Source: Daldinia sp. FL1419 (lineage: Eukaryota > Ascomycota > Sordariomycetes > Xylariales > Hypoxylaceae). From it: a DNA stretch of 64,000 bases. Below are positions 1 to 12,444 of the stretch, one piece after another. Where the stretch lies: the NCBI GenBank assembly GCA_025201765.1, contig MU623359.1, forward strand, positions 124,001 through 188,000, in the 5' to 3' direction. How positions within the stretch are numbered: position 1 is the first letter of the stretch; each line of letters begins with the position of its first letter. A program made the translations under genes and the position numbers. The notes below the pieces were generated by a model, which made no database searches, was not told the origin of the DNA, and worked only from the letters and a program-made list of their open reading frames with translations.

Positions 1-1173
1 GCTAGTCGGGTGTTTCTCGAAGTAATTCTTTTGCAATAGTTTGTCTGCCGAGGATTCTTGAGAGGGTTCCCACACTCCGTGCTGGGCCCAAATGCATTCG
101 CCTAGTTTCCAGCCAGGATCCCGCTTCCAACCGTATCGGGAGTCATCATAATCTTCTGGTAGCCAGGCCATCTCGCCGTGCGGTTCGATCAACTTACGTC
201 CAACCTTATATGGACCTAAACCTCCCATGTCCCATGTATCAACTTCGCACGATCGTCCGGAACCTGTCAAGATAGCCTGCCAAAACGTAGGGCATGTGCC
301 CTTTTTGAGATTCTGCTCGCTTGGAATGACGCTCAAGTCTACGTGCCCAATCATCCCCCTATTGGGTTCGTTTAGACTCTCCCATCCAAAGACAACATCG
401 TTCTCAATATCCCCCGCCTCATGTATACGTCTTGCCAAGTGTTCACAAGCTCGCATGAAATGGTCTTGTAAATAATCTTGAATATTAACACCATCAATTA
501 TGCATTTGGGAGCGAAATCTCGACCGGCGAAGAAAAGCGTAAATATTGTTGCTGCTGCGAGACGGACGTAGTTTGTCGACCATATCATCTTAGGGAAATT
601 CTCGGGTTCGGGGTACGTATTATGAACTATCGCGGCCTCCGTAGCAGCAAAACTTTGGGGATTCAGTCCACAAGCATATACCGTCCACATAGGAGCACCA
701 GATCCGCCGCAGTATCTTGACCACTAGTTAATTGCAACAGTTAGTACAGGAGAGGAAGAGAACAGCAGCAAGGTTTAGAAACCTACCACATCCTGATGAG
801 GGTCCATGAATATATAGAAACCATATTCTTTAGCGGCTCGTAAAACATCAATCGTATGCTGAATCCAGACCTCATCGTACTTCCCAGGGCCGGCTGCTTC
901 AATAGCTTCCCATGTAAATACGTAGCGAATCGTATTATATCCGAAACGCTTAAGGCGAGAGAAATGGATATGCGCATCTTCTTTTCGAAAAGGTCGACTA
1001 TGGAATTTCACATTGTCGCCGTCAAAGAAATCTTGGGCAACATGCGAGGGCACGTCGGGTTGACTCGGAAGCTTTGCGTCGCCTGCAACATTGATGCCTC
1101 TTAACAAGACGTGTCTCCCGTGAGCATCTTGAAAATGGCCATCCTCAATAATTAGACGTAAAGAAGAAGCCAT
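1..1173 (-). CDS. Glycoside hydrolase family 5 (subfamily 12-like) beta-glucosidase of sterol/ceramide glucosides, 3' part cut off by window edge
   Basis: Two exons are visible: 1173-787 and 723-1, with a 63-nt intron (donor GTAGGT, branch CTAAC, acceptor TAG). The splice joins ...MDPHQDV to WSRYCGGSGAPMW, the usual continuation in the fungal GH5_12 endoglycoceramidase-like/ergosteryl-glucosidase family. The first 370 residues are present; family members are around 800 or more, so the C-terminal half lies outside the window. Visible motifs are LRGINVAGDAKLP near the N-terminus, FTWEAIE, DPHQD and ESLNEP, whose Glu is the expected acid/base residue. No signal peptide is evident, which fits an intracellular enzyme. 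The exact substrate (ergosteryl glucoside or glucosylceramide) is inferred from family membership. The frame is open to base 1, with no decay. Confidence 0.85.
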
Positions 1174-2069
1174 GAATTAAGATGGACGTTACGGTCGAAT
1201 AAATCTTATTGTTCGGCCGAGGACAAACGTGTGTCAGGAATAAATAAAGCTGGTGGATAAATAACCAAAACTGTACAAGTCAAGGATAAAGCAGATCTAG
1301 TAGATGCCGATGACGTCGGTGCAAGATGAATCGGAACCTTCGGGGATAACGATCTAATAAGAACCTGGAAGGTAACTAGGTTAGATTCTAACCTAGAGAT
1401 TTTATCCCTTTTTTGTCCAGTTTATTCTTGATAAGGATATATTGGTATTATTATCAAGATTAAAATGTGGTATGTAAGGGTAGGACCAAAACACCATCAG
1501 GTTAAGAGAGAAAAGGGAAAAAAAAAAAAACCCCGAAAACAAAAGAAGTTTTTATAACAATAGCATTCGATTCCAACGTATTAAACACGCATGCGTCTAC
1601 ACAGTGATTAAATTTTGGGGGTTCTGTTTTAGACAAGAGAAAGATACTGCTGATCCAATGTATGTAGAGTTGGTTGGATGTGAAACGACCGTAGCGTAGC
1701 ACGAGCTTGTCGGACACTGGACAAATAGACAATGTGACGTGCTAGTTACCGACTTTCCAGAGGTCCAGCTTTTAAACCGACGTTTTACCTGCAGATGCCG
1801 AGAGAGATGAGAGGTACCAGTTAGGGGGTAACAACTTACCCGAAGTTTTACCAAGCTCTCCCCCACTTGCCCCCACTACATGCGCCCGAAACACACTGGT
1901 TTAGAAAGAGCCTTATTAGGTCAATATTGACAAACCGGGCGAAACCAAACTTAAACCAAACCAGAAAGAAAATCCATGATGAAATGCCAAAAGCATTTGT
2001 TTGCTAAATTACACATCTCCCACCACCTCAAGACATGAAACTCGGTATCTCCGACAAACTTTCCTTGAG
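1174..2069. promoter_or_regulatory. Intergenic region between two divergent genes
   Basis: This 0.9 kb separates the GH5 gene (-) from SKI3 (+) and must hold both promoters. I see a poly-A run near 1517 and AT-rich stretches around 1400-1460, but no clear TATA box or conserved site. Short open frames here show no recognisable protein. Confidence 0.4.
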
Positions 2070-5000
2070 ATGGCGAGCGTCAAGACCTCACTGAAGGCTA
2101 TTAATGATGCCATTCGTCAACAGAAATGGGACGACGCCTTATCCCAAGCCGAAAATGTCATCTCTAGAGATGCAAAGTCCTATCAGGCGTACGTAATATC
2201 CCCTACAAAACTGGTTTCTTACTGAAGGCTCTAACACTAATACTAGCTACGTATTCAAGGCATTTGCCCTAGATAAGAAGAACCAGCAGGATCTAGCCGA
2301 AGAGGCATACAAAACGGCCATTGGTATTCGATCCGATGCTCAAGCCTGGCAGGGTCTAATCAAGATTTACGAGAAGCAAGGACCAAAAGCGATTCAAAAA
2401 TACCAAAAAGCCGCTCTCAAACTTGCTGAAATCTTCCGGGATGCCAATGAGATGTACAAGTGTCAAGATGTCATTGACAAATTTATTGACTTTACCCGCA
2501 CCCGTGGTGATCGAACTCAATATATACAGGCTCTTCGTCTCATACTCCCTAACAGTCCCATCTACCCGGCCCTCGAAGGACGTGTTCCTCACCCAGCCAA
2601 AACTTATGAGACGATAGCACAGATCCTGGAGGTTGACGAGAAGAAACGCATCAATACGCTTATTGGCGAACGACGCACGAGACTGGGCGCCAAAATCAGC
2701 GAGGTAACGGCCGAGGTCAACCGTGAAGTCTTATGTCAGAGTGAGCTAGGAGAAATTTACGAGCAGCTCATCCTCTGGACTCAAGACGACGACGCCAGGC
2801 GTCAATACGAGGAGAAATTACTTCAATTTCGATACGATCGCCTTCTAGTGACTCCAGCTCCAAATAAGGCCAGCGAGCTCCAAGTAGTCCAGAAGCTAGC
2901 GAACGACATGGTCATCATCAAGCACCCTTTCAAACTCGCTTGGGACATTGCGATTGAATGGCAGGACCATAAGGAAATCAAGGATTGGGATGTCAATGTA
3001 CTCAACGAATATTGTTCTTTCTTTCCCAACAGTGATCTTTATCGTGTTTTAACTGGGTTCATGACGAGTGACTTATCGCCTTTTCCAAAAAAGGAGCCAG
3101 AAGCACCAGCACCCGTACCAACAGCCGAGGCAGATGATGAAAGTTCAGATGATGAGGATGGAGGTGCGCCAACATCGGTAGTCCCTTATACTGATGAAGA
3201 TAGGCTCTTGATGATGACAGAGGGAATTTCAACTACCAATTCTTTGCTTGCTCATAGACTAATGGGGGAGTACTACCAACATTTGGAGGAGTATGAAAGT
3301 AACGTCGAGCTTATGAGGAAGGCCATGAGAATTATGGTCACAGAAACTGGAAAGACGGGAAAGATTTTTACGAATGCCAACCAGTCATTCATGCTCTACC
3401 TAGGCACTGCATTGGTCTTTTACCAATCTCCAAGAAACCACGGCGAAGCGAAGTTCCTTTTTGACAAGGTACTCGAAGTGGATCCTACGTCAACCTCTGC
3501 TATGATTGGTGTCGGTCTTATCTACGAAGAAGAGGAAGAATTTGATCGAGCGATTGAATTCCTAGAAAGGGCTCTTGAAGGCGACAATAACAATCTTCGC
3601 GTACGTGCGGAGGTTGGTTGGTTATTTTCATTAAAGGGGGATTATGCGCGTGGTAAAGCAGAGCTCGAATCCCTCCTACCGCTCATGAAGCGCGCTTCAG
3701 TGTCAAAAGATTTATTAGCCCAAACACAATATCGCCTAGGCTGCTGCGTCTGGAACCTCGACCCTTCAAAAGCCGCTAGGAAGAATCGTAACGGGGCTTA
3801 TTCATACTTCTTGGATGCATTGAAAAGCAATTTTAGTTACGCACCTGCATACAGTAGTCTTGGTATATATTATGCCGATTATGCTAAAGACAAGAAGAGG
3901 GCTCGAAGATGCTTTCTCAAAGCTGTGGAGCTTTCTTCAGCGGAAGTTGAATCTGCCGAGAGGCTCGCACGATCCTTCGCTGATGACGGAGACTGGGATC
4001 GAGTTGAACTGGTAGCACAGCGAGTTGTAGACTCAGGTAGAGTTCGACCACCTCCTGGATCGAAGAAAAAGGGAATTAGTTGGCCTCTTTCCGCCCTCGG
4101 CGTCGCGGAGCTGAACAAGCAAGATTATACCAAAGCCATCGTCTCATTTCAACAGGCCTTGCGCATAGCCCCCGAAGATTACCATTCATGGGTCGGTTTG
4201 GGAGAAAGCTATCACAACTCCGGAAGATACATCGCCGCAACGAAAGCAATCCAGGCTGCTCAGAAGTTGGAAGATCATATGGATCATAGCAAGATTGGCG
4301 ATACTTGGTTTACCAAGTATATGCTAGCTAATGTCAAGCGCGAGCTTGGCGAATTTGACGAAGCGATCTCCCTGTATCGTGGTGTTATTTCGACCCGACC
4401 GGAAGAAGAAGGGGTTTCTATAGCTTTGATGCAGACCATGGTTGAAAATGCGTTAGACTGCGTGGAGAAAGGCGTATTTGGTAAATCGGTCGAGTTGGCG
4501 ATTGATACCCTTGCTTTTGCCCTTACCGTACCCGCAAAGACCAGCAGCACATTCAATTTTTGGAAAGCAATTGGCGACTCGTGTTCTATTTTTTCTTCCG
4601 TTCAGAGCCGTTTACATGACTTTCCAATTGAGAATGTCCGGAAGCTGCTAGACCTAGGCGCGCAAGACAAGTCCTCGTACACGATACTAGAAGATGTCGA
4701 TAGTGTAGGCAAGGACGTTATTCTTGCCGAAGGCATTTTTCCAGATGACGAACAGCTTGGAGTAGAGTTGACGCGATGTCTACACGCTACTATTTTAGCC
4801 CATAAACGAGCCATTCACGAGTCTACTAACGATATTCACGCCCAGGCTGTGGCATATTATAATCTTGGCTGGGCCGAAAACCGTGCCCACCTCTGTCTCT
4901 CTCCACACCTCCGAGTTCAGTCTAGTAAGTACCAGAAGGCTGCAGTTCGATGCTTCAAACGTGCTATAGAGTTAGAAGCCGGGAACCCGGAATTTTGGAA

Positions 5001-6381
5001 CTCTCTAGGTGTCGCTACTAGTGAAATAAATCCATCCGTAGCGCAACATGCATTCGTCCGGAGTCTATTCCTCAACGAGAGAAGCGCACATACGTGGTCG
5101 AACCTTGGCGCCCTAGCATTACTCCAGAATGATATCCAACTCGCCAACGAAGCTTTTACGCGAGCACAATCAAATGACCCTGATTATGCCCATGCTTGGT
5201 TAGGTCAAGGCTTCATCGCCCTCCTTTACGGTGATGCCAAAGAAGCGCGAGGCCTATTCACTCATGCAATGGATATTTCGGAGTCATCTTCTTTATTAAC
5301 CAGACGACAGTATCCAACATCTCTGTTCGATTATTTACTTTCAGGCCCGTCAGATCTAAGTGTTTCGTCTCTTATTCAACCATTATTCGCTCTCACCCAA
5401 CTACGACGTCTCAATCCTCAAGACCTTTCCTATCAACATTTATCAACGCTATACCAAGAGCGAACAAACGACAGCCTGGGAGCAATTGAAACACTCGAGC
5501 AGACGTGCGAGCAGTTGGAGGCGAGCTATGAAGCTACTGAGTCCGCGGATTCACTTGCGCGTTTTGCCTTAGCTAAAACTGATTTGGCAAGATCGTATCT
5601 CTCGGCTGCTCAATACGCAGAAGCCATCGAGTGTGGGGAGATGGCCTTGCAATTAAGTAGCGATGAGTCCGCAAATGAATTAACAGCTGAGCAACGCAGA
5701 AAAGCTAGATTATCGGCACACTTGACGGTCGGCTTGGCAGAATATTTCTCGAAGAATGTTGATGCGGCTGTGACGTACTTCGAAACAGCACTCGGTGAAT
5801 CTAACGGTAACCCGGATGCAGTCTGTATCCTAGCTCAAATGTTATGGGCAGCTGGTACAGATGAAGCTCGAGAAAAAGCCCGCACCATTTTATTCGACGT
5901 GATAGAGAAAGACCCGAGTCATGTGCAGTCTGTGCTTCTTCTAGGTATCATAGCACTACTCGACGAGGACGAGGAATCTCTAGACGCCGTCGTGTCGGAA
6001 CTTCAAACGCTCCGTACAAGCGAAAAGGTTACTGATTTGGAGCACTCCCAGATCGGAGAAGTCTTCCGCGCTGTAGCCGCCCTCTCGGAGAATAGCACAG
6101 AAAGCGATGTTCTTACTCAACTTCAAAACGATGTGATGCTATATCCACACCTCCCACATGGGTGGTCGAGACTGGCTGAAGTTAGCGGAGAGGAATACCC
6201 GGCTGAAATGGCCTTAAATGTGGCTTTGAAGGCTATACCACCGAGAGGAGAACTGGGTGCTATAGATCTGGCTGACGCGTACGCGGGAACCGGTAAGGTT
6301 GCCGATGCTCAAACGGCGATATTCGTTGCCCCCTGGAACAGAAGTGGCTGGGAATCATTAGGTAGTGCAATTACCCTTTGA
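2070..6381 (+). CDS. SKI3: SKI3 / superkiller complex TPR protein (TTC37 homologue)
   Basis: Exons 2070-2188 and 2247-6381 with a 58-nt intron (donor GTACGT, CTAAC branch, acceptor CTAG) give 1417 residues, close to the usual 1400-1430 for Ski3. The protein is almost wholly tetratricopeptide repeats: an N-terminal set (about 5-110), an acidic linker with an ESSDDEDGG run (about 300), then long TPR arrays (for example LGCCVWNLDPSKA, ALRIAPEDYHSWVGLGESY, NPEFWNSLGVATSEINP, AHTWSNLGALALLQND). Ski3 scaffolds the cytoplasmic Ski2-Ski3-Ski8 helicase complex, which feeds mRNA to the exosome in 3'-5' decay and non-stop decay. I chose Met at 2070 because MASVKTSLKAINDAIR matches the family N-terminus; an in-frame ATG at 2001 would add 23 residues. 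Confidence 0.92.
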
Positions 6382-7428
6382 TTTATGGCACTACGATTCT
6401 TGGTATGTTGCACGCCTCTACTCAATTTCGTTTCACATCTTCTAGCTGTTATGATGATATCTATGTCAAAAATATGTTTCAAGACGGGACTGAGATTTTC
6501 ATTGATGCATAACTATCCTATCTGATGCAGCCTACTCTTTTGGACTTATATCCTTCACTTTTATCACTTATCAAAAATGAGCTAACACGATATCTAGGTC
6601 TGCCTGCAGGCATAGCGGTATTGATAACGATATTTAATAGCGTGTGCAATGATGATACGCAACATCGCAATAATTTACGAACTGAGAAGGGATGAGTAGC
6701 GACTATCAGTTTTGCGTTGTACTGCACTTTTGCACTTATCTTATTGCTTTATATGAATCATAAGAACCCTTACTGTTGTAGCAGAATTTAATGATCGTGG
6801 GCGTGGAGTATGATAAATTTGACTATGTGAAATTACTGGCATGTAACATAGCCATCTTAATGAAGTCCTCCGCACAGAACCGACGTAAAAATTCGCCACC
6901 GCCATCGATTTCGCTGTTTTCAACCCGAAATTTGACCTCGCCTTGAAAAACTTGAACGTAGTAAAAACTAATTATCTTACAACCAGAGGCCATTGGCATT
7001 CATGTCAATGCTAGCCAGTTTATTTAATTACCGTCACAAAACACATCAATTCAGCCGTGAAATACCCATTTGATTACATTTTTTACTTTTGGTATTAGCC
7101 CGTCCAACCGTAACCCATCTACAAGAGGTGCCACGGAAAAAGGATCGGGACTGGGGATAAATCGCCTGTGGTATCTCAAGAAGTGAGCGAGAAGGTTACC
7201 TTTGCACAATATACGTTTGGTCCAAGCTGCGATACTGTTTCCAGGAATATTCCTCGCGAAAACGCACCTCGATCTGCCGATTTTGATGGCAGAACAATCC
7301 TCTAAGTTTCGCTTCCGTCTCTTCTGATATGCTACATCATACGTAAGTAAGCATAGCATATAAAAGAGACGAAATATCTAAATATAACCCCCCCAAACAA
7401 AGGCTACGCAAACTCAGTATTCCTCAAC
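6382..7428. other. Intergenic region between convergent genes, no gene recognised
   Basis: About 1 kb between the ends of SKI3 (+) and the RPA34-like gene (-). Open frames of 60-102 codons exist on the minus strand (for example 7051-7359) but have no recognisable domain or matching splice structure. A C-run lies near 7388, just past the RPA34-like stop codon. Confidence 0.35.
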
Positions 7429-9107
7429 TTAGCGGTTCATGCTAGGGACTTTGGGTACAGGGACTGGGGTTTGCTTGGTTAGGTGAATCGGGTATTTTGA
7501 TTTCTCCTTCTTGGCCGATTTATTGCTAGGCGTGCCGTTTGGTGTCGAGGCTATCCCTATCTTCTGGGGTGGGATGGGCGTTTCCTTGCTAGAGTTGGCG
7601 ACTTTGGAAGTCTTGGGTTTCTTTACAGACTTCTCCTGGGATTGAGACCCTTTTACTGGAGTCGACTTGCCCTCTCCCTCCGGTTGCTTGCGCTTGAGCT
7701 TACCGTTAGCCGCTGCGGGCTTCTTCGATTTCCTCGTCTTCTTATCAGAATCGCTGTCCGACTCAGACGAGGAATCTGCCTGCGCTGTGGACGTAGCACC
7801 AGGTTTCGAAAATTGCACCTGTGGCGTGGGGGTGGGAACACCGATGGGTGTGAAACGGGTTCTTAGACCTTGCGGCTGCTCTCGAATAGGCCTTGGTATA
7901 GGGGTATAATCATCCGTAGCAGTAGCACTAACAGCGCCACCGGGTCCGAACTTAGCCATGCGACGTAGGTGCACGGTGGAATCGAATTTACGATTTACTT
8001 CTGCTTGTTAATTATTTTTAGGGGCTGGGTAGTTGGAATTCGTAACTTACGGGAAGAATACTTATCTCCCCCTTCTGAGGGAATGAGTAGCTGAATCTGC
8101 GTGCTGCCAGTATGCGATTCCAGATCTAGACTGTAATCATCGCCCTTATGATTCAATAATGCTTCGCCGGTAGTTGCTTTGGATAGATCAATCTCCACGT
8201 CATTAAGCACGGTAATTGGCAACGATGCTGGTGCTGTGAAATACCACACCTGTTTCCCTTCTAAATTGGACTTGCTGAAAAACTCTGTAATTTCTTTGGC
8301 AGGATTGTCAGACAACGCCTTGCGAATCTCGACTTTCGAGTTATTAAGCCAGCTAGGTCCAGAACTAGTATGGCAATATTAGCTTGTCGTCGATCAAAAC
8401 AAGTACCGCGACTTAAACACTCACAATTGAGAAACAGTGTTGTTACTGGCTTTAGAGACGGCCACCTCTTCGGTGTCAACTTCCATGGCATGCGCTTCCT
8501 CGCTATCATCATCAGAACTACTATCGCTGTCGTCGCTAGAAGATTGGGCCTTAGCAGGACGCTTTTGGCTGGGTTCTTCTTCGCTTTCGCTGTCTGATGC
8601 GCTCTCTGATTCACTTTCTTCATCCTTATTCTCTCCCTTCGGCACACCGTTTTTGACGGGGCTGTCGTCAGAGCCTGAGCTTTGGGAATCGGAACCAGAA
8701 TCAGAATCGGAGTCAGAATCGGAACTATCAGGGCTTGCAGTAGCTTCAGTCTTGATGACAGTTTTGGACGAGGATGATGCGCCTGCATTTGGTGTCTTTT
8801 TGATGGGCTCGGGCTTAGTAGCAGTCGCTTTTGGTTGAGGGGTCTTATGCTTGGTTGCCTGCTTTGCAGCGTACTTGTTCTTGGCGGCTTCTAAATCGCC
8901 GTCACTATCACTACCGCTTCGGTCGCTATCTTCGGAGCTGCTAGTAGCACTATCGTCCTCGCTACTGCTGTCTTTGGCTAGTTTTTGGTTCTTTTGTAGC
9001 TGTGTAGATCCTAAAGAGTTTGCCTTGGTCGCGATCTTCTTGCCGCGGACGTTTGAAGCCATATCGCTAAGCGATCCCATGGCAACACGAGGACGATGTT
9101 TTGCCAT
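7429..9107 (-). CDS. RPA34: DNA-directed RNA polymerase I subunit A34.5-type protein with acidic Ser-rich N-terminus
   Basis: Three exons: 9107-8425, 8364-8051 and 8000-7429, with introns of 60 nt (GTGAGT..TAG) and 50 nt (GTAAGT..CAG). They give 522 residues with all phases consistent. The N-terminal half is a low-complexity acidic/Ser tract (many SSSEDD and SDSDSDS runs) with Lys/Pro patches, typical of nucleolar proteins. The second exon carries the A34 core: PSWLNNSKVEIRKAL, EGKQVWYFTAPASLPITVL and IQLLIPSEGGDKY. The third has HLRRMAKFGPGG, RPIREQPQGLRTRFTPIGV and a basic Ser/Lys tail. A34.5 pairs with A49 as a TFIIF-like module on Pol I and supports rRNA transcription. The family call comes from the core motifs; the N-terminal half is compositional only. 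Confidence 0.78.
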
Positions 9108-9915
9108 TGTAAATATGCGTAAATATGCGTTTGCCGGGCGGCGGCGGCAAGAGGCTGTGAGATGCGGTTCGTGGGAATAAAATGCGACGGGAACAAAAGT
9201 TCGAGTTACTCTTGCAAGGTGAAACTATAAAAATTTAATATTTCAGCCGAACCAATTCTAACTTCTTGTTAAGAAGAGACGGTTCCAAAAAAACGTGCAG
9301 ATTTGAGAAGGGGTGAGGTTGTGAATATTGAATGGGTGAAGAATTACATGAAATTGATGAACTAACTTTCACGCTCTTCGAGTGTACAAAATTTTTGGAG
9401 AGCTCTTCCAGCTGCTAGACGCGGCGCGCTTCCATATCTGAGTACCTAACCTAGAGGTGGGGCGTTCGATACCTGGGTACATAGGTACGTACTTAGGCTA
9501 GTAAGATGTACCTGTAGGTATTATCTACCTAATATCCTAGGTACCTAGGTATATTCAGGATGTATAGGTACTTCTGCGTCGCCTATCAACCCTGAAGAAG
9601 TCGGAATATTATAAGTCCAGAAGATGCAAAGAGTGCAGTCCCGTCCCGTCACATCTTGCGGAAGATACCTAGGTAGTACCTAGGTACTTGGGTACCTATA
9701 CACTACCTATACCTAGGTACCTATGGACACCCCAGTATTTCAGAAGTACCTAAGTACCTCCATAAGACCCACCAATAGACCCGCGAGAGGAACTTTTATA
9801 AAACAGTTGATGCAATTTCAACTTCCGTCTTATACTGACTGATGAATCGTTTACACTCATATGTGTAAGTCAACGAGCTTTTCGATTTAGCCCTATTAAT
9901 TTCATTTGATGTAAC
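9108..9915. promoter_or_regulatory. Shared divergent promoter region of RPA34-like and GRC3 genes, rich in TACCTAGGTA-type palindromes
   Basis: The only sequence between two oppositely transcribed ribosome-biogenesis genes. Between about 9470 and 9770 it is packed with overlapping short palindromes of the type GGTACCTA / TACCTAGGTA. These recur elsewhere in the window (18.2, 20.4, 21.05, 26.6, 39.3-39.4 and 45.7 kb), so they may be a dispersed repeat rather than a gene-specific site. No obvious TATA box is seen. Confidence 0.5.
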
Positions 9916-12389
9916 ATGGCCACAATTAAGAAAAGGAAGCTAAATATATCAGGACCTCCACAGGGTAGGTATGTTTTAATATTTCGAACAGTTGAATGGA
10001 AGCTTACGTCTCGCTAGCTATGAGTATGAGTGCCTTTGCTCTTCGCAAAAGACTGCTCAACCAGCAAACTCCCACTGCGTCATCTAATATAGATGCATAT
10101 GACGAGGCTGTATCAACCCCCGAAGCTCAACCAACTTTAGAGTCTTCAGTTAGTACCAGGACTCGAAGTTCAAAAAAAGCAAAAAAGGTTTCAAATGTTG
10201 AACCAACACCGAAGGTCGGTCATGAGCCTAATATCGCTGTAAAGGAAACGCTAGCAGAGAGTGTGTCACCGTCAACGGATAATGCTGTTGTTTCCAACTC
10301 CTGTAACGGTCCATCTAAAAGTCCAACACCCTCTATAGACGATGATGAGATATTAGTAAAGCCTAGCAAAGCATTGCCAGCCCAACTCTCTAATTTCAAG
10401 CCATCCAAGAGCAACTATCAAAGACGAAAAGATGGCAAGATATTATTAAAGCTATCTGATGGAGAGGTCCGTATCTCCTTTCTATTCATTTTTCACCAAG
10501 CATGAAGCTGACGGATAGCAGCGCTTGGTGATTCTCGGAAGTTACGGCATACATGTCACATCTGGTGAGATAACCATCAACAGCGCGACTCTGAGGAAAT
10601 CGGACAAGATATATTGGGTAGATGCGCCGCACTGCCATGCATTACCTGTTCTTAGGTGCTCAGATAACGCAAGTCTAGAGCTTCTTCCTCATCCAATCGC
10701 TGCCAGTCTGAGAGGGCTGGGAAAGCTTGCTCCTCAATTTAGGAAGCTCTGGGACGAATCTAGCATATCACCAAAGAACGCGACTTCGCCTAGCCCAACC
10801 TTTGCAATAGTAATAACCTCTAGAGGCCTTACAGTAAACCGTACAGCTAACAATACTCACAGTTATACACCTCAGCAGATGGTCCGAAGAAAACGGCGCT
10901 GCAAGATTTGGTCTCTCCACCAGAATGGAATAGGGAGATTGCCAAGTCAGTCGAAATATCACGCTCAAAACCTTGTTCATTCATGATCACGGGACCAAAG
11001 GGTTCTGGGAAGTCTACCTTTGGCAAGTTACTTGCAAATCGGCTCATTACGGATCAGTCGAGTAATTCAAAAGGCAGAGTCCACCGCGGGGTGGCTGTGC
11101 TTGACCTTGACCCGGGACAGCCCGAATACTGCATTGCCGGGCAAGTTGCTCTCGTCTTTGTAACTGAGCCTGTGTTTAACCCTTCGTTCTGTCGTCCTCT
11201 TTCTTGCTCCAAGTTCCAAATTATTCGAACTCATGCACTAGCATCCATATCGCCAGCCTCAGACCCTGAATTGTATCTAGAGGCCGCAATGGATCTCATG
11301 ACGCACTATAGGAACGCGCTGGGACGACATCCTCTCATAATTAATACCCCGGGGTGGATCCAAGGCACAGGACTTGACCTGCTTACATCCCTCATTACCA
11401 GCTCGCGTCCTACGGAAGTGATATACATGTCTGAGTCTGGCCCAGCGGAAGCGGTAGAAACACTACAGGAATCGTGTAGATCCACTATATTTTCTACACT
11501 CCCTTCCCAACCCTCTCAACTTATTTCAAGGACATCAGCGCATCTACGTTCAATGCAGACAATGTCATACTTCCATGCTGAACCACATAGCCCCAGCAGT
11601 TTTAATGAAAACTGGATTCAGTGGAACAACAAGCCATTGACAACTATGCCTCCTTGGCAAGTTAGTTATAAAGCCCCCAGCCGAGGGATATTCGGGATTA
11701 TATGCTACGACTACCAAACTCCCTTGGATCTAGTGGCTGATTCAATCAACGGAACCATTCTGGCGGTTGTGGGGGTCGAGAGTGCTCAAGCTTTTAGAGG
11801 TTCCGAAGAACGAGCCAATTTACCTGATGATTTGGATTATGATACGATGGATATAGATAGGGCTGACGAGGAGTCCCAAAAACCTATGTCATCATCTTTC
11901 TCGGCCTTGGCGGAAGATATTCTTATTACAACACCCGAGGGTATACCGTATATCAACACAGCAAATGGAATGACTCTTGACCCTAAATATTCTCACTGCC
12001 TCGGCTTAGCCCTCGTTCGTGGTATTGATATTGAGAATGGTACGCTCCAACTTTTGACACCTCTGGAGGCAGAGAGAATAGAAGAAGTTATATTAAGAGG
12101 GGGAGAAATTGTACTGGTTAGCGGAAAGTTCGATACACCGAACTGGGCTTATACCGAAGAGCTGTATTATCGTGCTCGGGAAGAGGCGAATGATGGAGTA
12201 GACGTAGATGAAACGATGGAGATAGGGGACGAAGTTGGAGACATCTCGGAGGCTGACAATGATGATCTGGCTGGTTCCACGACAGATGCAACTTCGGTGC
12301 CGTGGGTTGAAGTACTGCATGGAAATCAGAAGCGTGGCGTCGGCTCAAAAGTGTGGAGAGTGAGACGAGATTTGGGTCGTGCTGGATAA
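9916..12389 (+). CDS. GRC3: GRC3 polynucleotide 5'-hydroxyl kinase (pre-rRNA processing)
   Basis: Four exons: 9916-9964, 10018-10466, 10522-10809 and 10863-12389, with introns of 53, 55 and 53 nt. They give 770 residues. The second donor is the less common GTCCGT and the third GTAATA; both are supported by conserved protein flanks (DGE|RLVILGSYG and TFAI|LYTSADGPKK). The N-terminus is Ser/Lys-rich and disordered (MSAFALRKRL, then SKKAKK). The central domain has WVDAPHCHALPVLR. The Walker A motif GPKGSGKST is at about 306-314, followed by VAVLDLDPGQPEY (Walker B-like) and the conserved NTPGW. GRC3 phosphorylates the 5'-OH of the ITS2 cleavage product with the Las1 nuclease and also acts in Pol I termination. 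An acidic tail follows. It ends 55 nt from the convergent GH67 stop codon. Confidence 0.92.
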
Positions 12390-12444
12390 CGTTACCTATT
12401 AAAATGTACCGGATTTAATAAACTACAGGATGACGTTAGGGCGA

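Noticed and set aside
7051..7359. 102-codon minus-strand frame between SKI3 and RPA34-like genes
   Set aside because: No recognisable domain and no conserved start or splice context.
8437..8838. 133-codon plus-strand frame rich in Ser/Leu
   Set aside because: It is the antisense shadow of the Ser/Asp-rich exon of the RPA34-like gene.
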